A stretch of DNA of 64,000 bases, taken from Micromonospora arida. Lineage in GTDB: Bacteria; Actinomycetota; Actinomycetes; Mycobacteriales; Micromonosporaceae. The notes under the pieces are model-generated. The model had not been told where the DNA came from. It made no database searches and saw nothing but the letters and a program-made list of their open reading frames with translations. Within the stretch, counting starts at the first letter, position 1. Every line of letters begins with the position of its first letter. Positions 59,975 through 64,000 of the stretch are shown here, piece after piece. The stretch covers positions 1 to 64,000 of the forward strand of contig NZ_QGSY01000087.1 of NCBI RefSeq assembly GCF_003857035.1, written 5' to 3'. Both the position numbers and the translations under genes were made by a program.

Positions 59975-60559
59975 TCACGCCGGGCGAACGATGCTCAGCA
60001 CCTCGGAGACCAGCGGGCGCAGCTCTGGTGGGTTGTCGTCTGCGCGAAGGTTCAGCAGGGTGATGAAACGGGCGCGGACTCCCGGGTGGTCGTTGGCCAG
60101 GAATATGCGCAGGCCGGTTGCCTGGAAGGCATGCCGCAGGTCGGTGCACGGATCGTTCTCGGCGTCGCTGCCCGTGACGCGCGTGTAACTGCAGTACCAG
60201 GCGTCGGCAGCGCCGATGATCTCGTAATCGGTTCCCGTTCGAAGATATTCGAGCAGCCGGGTCTGGACGCGTCGGCGGCCGAAAGCAGCGAGTGCTGGTC
60301 TGATGAGTCGTAGGGTGTGACTTGGGTCAGGTTCGTAGACGCCCGCGAGCATCAGCGGTTCGAACAACTCCTCGGGCTGCGGCGGTACCGCCTCCTGCAT
60401 GATCATCCAGGCCACGGTGCATTGCCAGCTCCGTCGGGCCTGCGGGTCGTTCCGCTCGTCGCCGGAAGGTGCGAGCGGCGCTGCGAGGTTGAGAAGGTTG
60501 AGTACGTCAACAAGAGACCGTTCGTACCGGTCATAGCGCTCGAAACGACTCTCACCCAC
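59975..60559 (-). CDS. Hypothetical protein
   Basis: The 194-residue protein starts at GTG 60559; TAGATT on the reverse strand lies 7 bases before it and no ribosome site is seen, so it may be leaderless. The sequence is helical (SLVDVLNLLNLAAPL, FEPLMLAGVYEPD, RARFITLLNLRAD) and soluble. I do not recognise the family; HEAT-like helical packing is possible. Confidence 0.55.
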   Translation of the reverse strand: MGESRFERYDRYERSLVDVLNLLNLAAPLAPSGDERNDPQARRSWQCTVAWMIMQEAVPPQPEELFEPLMLAGVYEPDPSHTLRLIRPALAAFGRRRVQTRLLEYLRTGTDYEIIGAADAWYCSYTRVTGSDAENDPCTDLRHAFQATGLRIFLANDHPGVRARFITLLNLRADDNPPELRPLVSEVLSIVRPA

Positions 60560-60675
60560 GGCCGAGAATCTACATCGGTGTACGTGGCGACCGCAGCCCT
60601 GCGCAAGCAAGCAGTGGGCGCCCGAGACTGTCAGAATCGTGTTGACGGAGCTGGTGCGCGGGGCGAGGAGAAGGC

Positions 60676-61083
60676 ATGAGCGACTGGAACGACAAGATCA
60701 TCGCAGAGTTTCGCGCCAACGGTGGGCAGGTCGGCGGTCAGTTCGCCGGCGCCCCGCTGCTGTTGTTGCACACGGTCGGTGCCAAGAGCGGCCAGCCTCG
60801 CGTGAACCCGATGATGTACCAGAAGGTGGACGGCGGCTATGCCGTGTTCGCGTCCAAGGGCGGTGCGCCCACCAACCCCGACTGGTACTACAACCTGCTC
60901 GCTAACCCGAAGGCCCAAGCCGAGATCGGTACGGACAAGGTCGAGTTGGTCGCCAGAGTTGCCGCCGGGGACGAACGGGAACGGATCTGGAGCGCGCAGA
61001 AGGCCGCGTATCCAGGCTTCGCCGACTACGAGCGGAAGACCACCCGTCAGATCCCAGTCGTCGTATTGGAACCCGGGCAGTAG
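60676..61083 (+). CDS. Deazaflavin (F420)-dependent nitroreductase family protein
   Basis: The 135-residue protein has the split-barrel pattern of the Ddn family: NDKIIAEFRANGG, LLLLHTVGAKSGQPRVNPM, YAVFASKGGAPTNPDWYYNLLANP and a VVLEP end. Family members use F420 for reduction of quinones or nitro compounds and occur in many copies in actinomycetes. GAGGAGAAGG precedes the ATG. Confidence 0.9.
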   Translation: MSDWNDKIIAEFRANGGQVGGQFAGAPLLLLHTVGAKSGQPRVNPMMYQKVDGGYAVFASKGGAPTNPDWYYNLLANPKAQAEIGTDKVELVARVAAGDERERIWSAQKAAYPGFADYERKTTRQIPVVVLEPGQ

Positions 61084-61090
61084 GGGGACT

Positions 61091-61585
61091 TCAGGCAGTC
61101 GTCGTCGGGGCGGACCTTTGTGCTGTTCCCGCTCGGGGGCCCATCGCTGATCTGTAGCGACCGGGTGGTTCAGCCCTGCCTCGGATGGGCATCAGCAGGT
61201 CGATCCGGTCGTGGCGGCGGTAGTACTCGATACTGGGGCGAGTGTCGTCTCGATCGCCGAAGCCCGACAACTGTTCAAAGGTCGGGGTGAGCAGGGCATA
61301 GGCGGCGGGTTGGGGACCCCGCACGGTTGCGCTCAGGTAGTGGCCTCCTGGAACGACGCCGGACTGCAGCCCGAGTTGGTCAGGTTCGTCGCCGACGCGG
61401 ACCTGCACGCAGCAGCGGTAGATGCCGGAGTCGTCGAACACCCCGAGGAACTTGCGCCCACGCAGCGATCCGAGCACGGTCTCCAGGTGGTCCCAGGCTG
61501 GCCCGATCTCGGCGGACCCGTCCGTGGCGGCCACGAACATGACCGGCGTCTCGGTGCGCTCGACTCGCCTGACCGGTAGTCGCAT
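61091..61585 (-). CDS. GyrI-like/effector-binding domain protein
   Basis: The 164-residue protein starts at ATG 61585 and has the SOUL/GyrI-type repeat of two beta-alpha-beta halves (MFVAATDGSAEIGPAWDHLETVL, GHYLSATVRGP, EYYRRHDRIDLLMPI). Such domains bind small cationic or hydrophobic molecules. It is convergent with the nitroreductase, separated by 7 bases. Confidence 0.75.
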   Translation of the reverse strand: MRLPVRRVERTETPVMFVAATDGSAEIGPAWDHLETVLGSLRGRKFLGVFDDSGIYRCCVQVRVGDEPDQLGLQSGVVPGGHYLSATVRGPQPAAYALLTPTFEQLSGFGDRDDTRPSIEYYRRHDRIDLLMPIRGRAEPPGRYRSAMGPRAGTAQRSAPTTTA

Positions 61586-62012
61586 CTTTGGCCGTCCTTC
61601 GGCGTGTGGTCCGCGTTGCATAGAAGCTACTCAAGGCCTATGACAAAGCGTGACCCGCAGGATCAGGTTCCTACGGTCCGGCCGCCGCGTGTCGATGGGC
61701 CAGGTCGACGTACGAGGTGGGCGGCTCACGCCGTACTCGTGCTGGCAGGTTGAATGGGCGACCAGCCGGCAGGCACGGGCGATCACTACCTGTTGCTTCT
61801 TGGCGGGTGTGCGGTGACCGTCCACGGGCGGTCATGCCGATCTGGAGCTGTGGTGGCTGCGGCCTGCCCTGGCCCTGCCAGACCCGGAAGCGCGAGCTGC
61901 GGGCCGGGTTTGCGGATCCTCCAAGATCGAGCACCAGCGGAGGGGCCATCCTCCCGGGGCGACCGCAAGTTGGTCGCCCCGGGGTTTCGCTCGGCGGATG
62001 GCCGGCGTATTC
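61586..62012. other. Gap without a convincing gene
   Basis: Open frames here are short, overlap each other on both strands and have no ribosome sites or familiar motifs. The right end holds the terminator at 61953-61983; the left end would carry the promoter of the GyrI-like gene. Confidence 0.6.
61953..61983 (-). terminator. Stem-loop terminator after the Gfo/Idh/MocA gene
   Basis: A perfect 12-bp inverted repeat (61953-61964 with 61972-61983, CCCGGGGCGACC and its complement) has a 7-base loop and lies 30 bases past the oxidoreductase stop. Confidence 0.78.
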
Positions 62013-63275
62013 CTAGATCGACGTGGCCGGAGTCAGCTCGACGACGTTGCCGGTAGCGCGGGACCGTTCCGCCGCCCAGACGACTCGGTGTGAGGAGATG
62101 CTTTCCTCGGGTCCGGAGGTGACCAGTGAGCGGTCTCCGGTGGCGACCGCCGCGATGAACGCCTCGATGAGCGCCCCGTCGGCGCCGCCGTGTCCGTCGG
62201 CGGCTGAGGCGTCGCCGTCGGGATCGAGGTCGATGGTCTCGACCGTGTCGGTGAGGAAGTCGTGGACGCGCAGGGTGCGGCCATCTCCCTCGATGCTGCC
62301 GAGCGTGCCGAAGATTCGCGTCTTGCGGAAGTCGAGCGCGGTGAAGGCCGTCACCGTGAAGGCGACCGTGACGCCACCCTCATATTCGAGGTTGACCACC
62401 TGGTGGTCGACGACGTCGTTGCGGCCTGTGTAGACGCAGACGCCGTACGGCCCGTCCTCCAGGGCTTTGCGGACGCCCTCCGCGCTGACGTCGTCGGTGA
62501 GCACGCCCAGCGGCCATGCCTCGTGGACGGGGTCACCGAGGAATCGTTCGTAGATCCGGATCGCCGAGTAGGCACACGATCGTTCGACCGGGCAGTCGAC
62601 GCAGCGCCCGGTCGCTCCGGCCGGACGGTTCTCCGGCCGGAAGTGGGCGAGGCCGCCGAAGGAGGAGACCCGTCGGACCGGTCGGCCGATGAGGTGGCCG
62701 AGCCAGTCGACGTCGTGGCAGGCCTTGGCGAGCAGCATCGAGGAGGATTCGGCCTCCACCGCCCAGTTGCCGCGCACGTAGCTGTGGGCGTGGTGCCACC
62801 AGCCGACAGGCTCCAGGTGGTCGATGCTGACGATCGCGCCGATCCGCCCGGAGTCGATGAGCCGCTTGAGTGTCTGGGAATAGGGCGTGTATCGGAGTAC
62901 GTGACAGACGGCGAGGAGGACGTCGTTGTCGACGGCTGCGGCGACGATGCGTTCCGCCTGCTCGGGCAGCGGCGCCATCGGCTTCTCCAGCAGGATCGCG
63001 TAGCCGCGCTCGGCGAAGGCCACCACCGGCTCGACGTGCGCGCGATCGGGGGTCGCGACGATCACCGCGTCGGCGAGCCGGGGCTGTGCGGCGAGGTCTT
63101 CCCACGAGGCGAACCGGCGCTCCGCGGGTACGTCGAACTCGTCGGCCAGGGCGATGCGACGGGCGGGATCGGGATCGGCGACAGCTGCGATCGTGGCTCT
63201 GGTGGTGGCGGCGGCGAGCCGCGCGTAGGCCGCACCGCGCGCTCCGGCACCGGCGATCGCCAGTGTGATGGACAT
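62013..63275 (-). CDS. Gfo/Idh/MocA family NAD(P)-dependent oxidoreductase
   Basis: The 420-residue protein has GAGARGAAYARLAA as a Rossmann loop, the EKPMAP motif, and a mid-protein DxxxH (CHDVDWLGHL). A cysteine set CVDCPVERSCAYS occurs in the C-terminal half and is typical of a subgroup acting on sugars and inositols. It sits 10 bases from the permease gene, so it belongs to a sugar-uptake operon entering from the right, separate from the catabolic island. Confidence 0.88.
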   Translation of the reverse strand: MSITLAIAGAGARGAAYARLAAATTRATIAAVADPDPARRIALADEFDVPAERRFASWEDLAAQPRLADAVIVATPDRAHVEPVVAFAERGYAILLEKPMAPLPEQAERIVAAAVDNDVLLAVCHVLRYTPYSQTLKRLIDSGRIGAIVSIDHLEPVGWWHHAHSYVRGNWAVEAESSSMLLAKACHDVDWLGHLIGRPVRRVSSFGGLAHFRPENRPAGATGRCVDCPVERSCAYSAIRIYERFLGDPVHEAWPLGVLTDDVSAEGVRKALEDGPYGVCVYTGRNDVVDHQVVNLEYEGGVTVAFTVTAFTALDFRKTRIFGTLGSIEGDGRTLRVHDFLTDTVETIDLDPDGDASAADGHGGADGALIEAFIAAVATGDRSLVTSGPEESISSHRVVWAAERSRATGNVVELTPATSI

Positions 63276-63285
63276 CAGGTGTCTC

Positions 63286-64000
63286 CTATTTGATGGCGCC
63301 GGAAAGGATGCCTTTGACGAAGTGGCGCTGGAAGAAGAGGTAGAGGATGACCACGGGCACGATGACGATGATCGTTCCGGCGCTGAGCAGCGGGATGTTG
63401 CGGCCGTAGGCCTGGATGAACTTGCCGAGCCCGGACGGCGCCGTACGCATCGCCGGGTCCTGGATGAGGATCAGCGCGAGCAGGAACTGGTTCCACGCCC
63501 ACATGAAGTAGAGGAGGCCGAGGGTGGTGAGCGCCGGCCGTGCGGTGGGCAGCAGGACCTCGCGCAGGATCTGCCTGCTGGACGCGCCGTCCATCTCGGC
63601 GGCCTCGGTGAGTTCCGGCGGCAGCGACTCGAAGTGGCTCCGCATCCAGAACACCCCGAACGGCATGAATGCCCCGATGAGCGGCAGGATGACGGCCCAG
63701 TAGGTGTTGAGGAGACCGATCGACTTGAGGTCGTAGTAGAGCGGGATGACGATCGACTCGTACGGCAGGGCCAGACCCAGCATGAGCAATGCGAAGATCG
63801 GCCCCCGGACGGCGAGCCGCATCATCGCCAGCCCGTATCCGGCGAGCGTAGCGAGCACCAGTGCGAGGGGTACGACGCCGAGCGCGATGATCAGACTGGA
63901 CCGCATGAGGTCCGCGAAACCGCCGGTCGACCAGGCGTCGACGTAGTTGTGCCACTGCGGGTCCGACGGCCAGGCCAGGCCCGGGCTGAGATTGTCCTGT
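63286..64000 (-). CDS. Sugar ABC transporter permease, MalG-like, 5' truncated
   Basis: The frame runs to the edge of the window, so the start is missing. Several membrane helices and the EAA loop ELTEAAEMDGASSRQILREVLLP ... P, seen as EAAEMDGAS then a conserved LP, define a binding-protein-dependent permease of the carbohydrate (CUT1) type. The C-terminal KGILSGAIK matches MalG proteins. Confidence 0.9.
   Translation of the reverse strand, partial: QDNLSPGLAWPSDPQWHNYVDAWSTGGFADLMRSSLIIALGVVPLALVLATLAGYGLAMMRLAVRGPIFALLMLGLALPYESIVIPLYYDLKSIGLLNTYWAVILPLIGAFMPFGVFWMRSHFESLPPELTEAAEMDGASSRQILREVLLPTARPALTTLGLLYFMWAWNQFLLALILIQDPAMRTAPSGLGKFIQAYGRNIPLLSAGTIIVIVPVVILYLFFQRHFVKGILSGAIK

Noticed and set aside
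1-64000. CRISPR arrays, tRNA or rRNA genes.
   Set aside because: No regularly spaced repeats and no tRNA-like or rRNA-like stretches were recognised.

Overview
The window is very GC-rich DNA of actinomycete type. Start codons are often GTG or TTG, most neighbouring genes overlap by 4 bases (ATGA/GTGA), some genes look leaderless, and an F420-type oxidoreductase and a deazaflavin nitroreductase are present. A Micromonosporaceae-like host is a reasonable guess but is inference only. No rRNA, tRNA, CRISPR array or intact insertion sequence was seen.

Layout. (1) 1-10.5 kb: a seven-gene forward operon coding for cell-surface proteins (DUF916-like, two secreted membrane-anchored proteins, one LPxTG protein) wrapped around a branched-chain-amino-acid-type (Liv) ABC importer whose parts are fused: an MFS-like membrane domain with a LivF ATPase, and LivH-LivM-LivG in one chain. 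A strong terminator follows. (2) 10.6-11.5 kb: a lone gene with an ADP-ribosyltransferase-like pattern. (3) 11.5-20.2 kb: a nine-gene reverse operon. It holds a plant-type set of chlorophyll-breakdown relatives: a NYC1/NOL-like short-chain reductase, a chlorophyllase-like hydrolase, a pheophorbide a oxygenase-like Rieske protein and two proteins of the red chlorophyll catabolite reductase (RCCR) superfamily, plus a tandem nitrilase, a maleate isomerase and two proteins of unknown role. (4) 20.3-49.05 kb: further catabolic operons, namely two aldehyde dehydrogenases, FAD and two-component flavin monooxygenases, CitE-like lyase, MmgE/PrpD proteins, CoA-transferases, a dihydropyrimidinase-like hydrolase, an isochorismatase-type amidase, acyl-CoA synthetase, MaoC hydratases, a triple RidA protein, an Ltp2/DUF35-like pair and an acyl-CoA dehydrogenase. 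An IclR regulator gene lies in the middle. (5) 49.06-56.6 kb: a second reverse operon (HMG-CoA lyase, amidase, HyuB, HyuA, CoA-transferase) facing a GntR regulator. (6) 56.6-61.6 kb: an accessory stretch with a transmembrane NACHT NTPase, an IS5-type transposase scar and small hypotheticals. (7) 62.0-64.0 kb: a Gfo/Idh/MocA oxidoreductase and a truncated sugar ABC permease gene.

How it may work together. Every promoter region from 20.2 to 36.9 kb carries a related element, SGAAAC-NNY-GTNNCC, best seen as the palindrome TGGAAACACTGTTTCCA at 36788. One such site lies upstream of the IclR gene itself. I infer one IclR regulon covering regions 3 and 4. The gene set is consistent with import of a tetrapyrrole, opening of its ring by the Rieske oxygenase, reduction of the linear product by RCCR-like enzymes, and breakdown of the resulting pyrrole or maleimide pieces. 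The last part can be written as cyclic imide, half-amide, (methyl)maleate, mesaconate, mesaconyl-CoA, methylmalyl-CoA and finally propionyl-CoA plus glyoxylate, and each step has a candidate gene in the regulon. The substrate is a hypothesis; the family assignments rest on motif reading, not on database searches.
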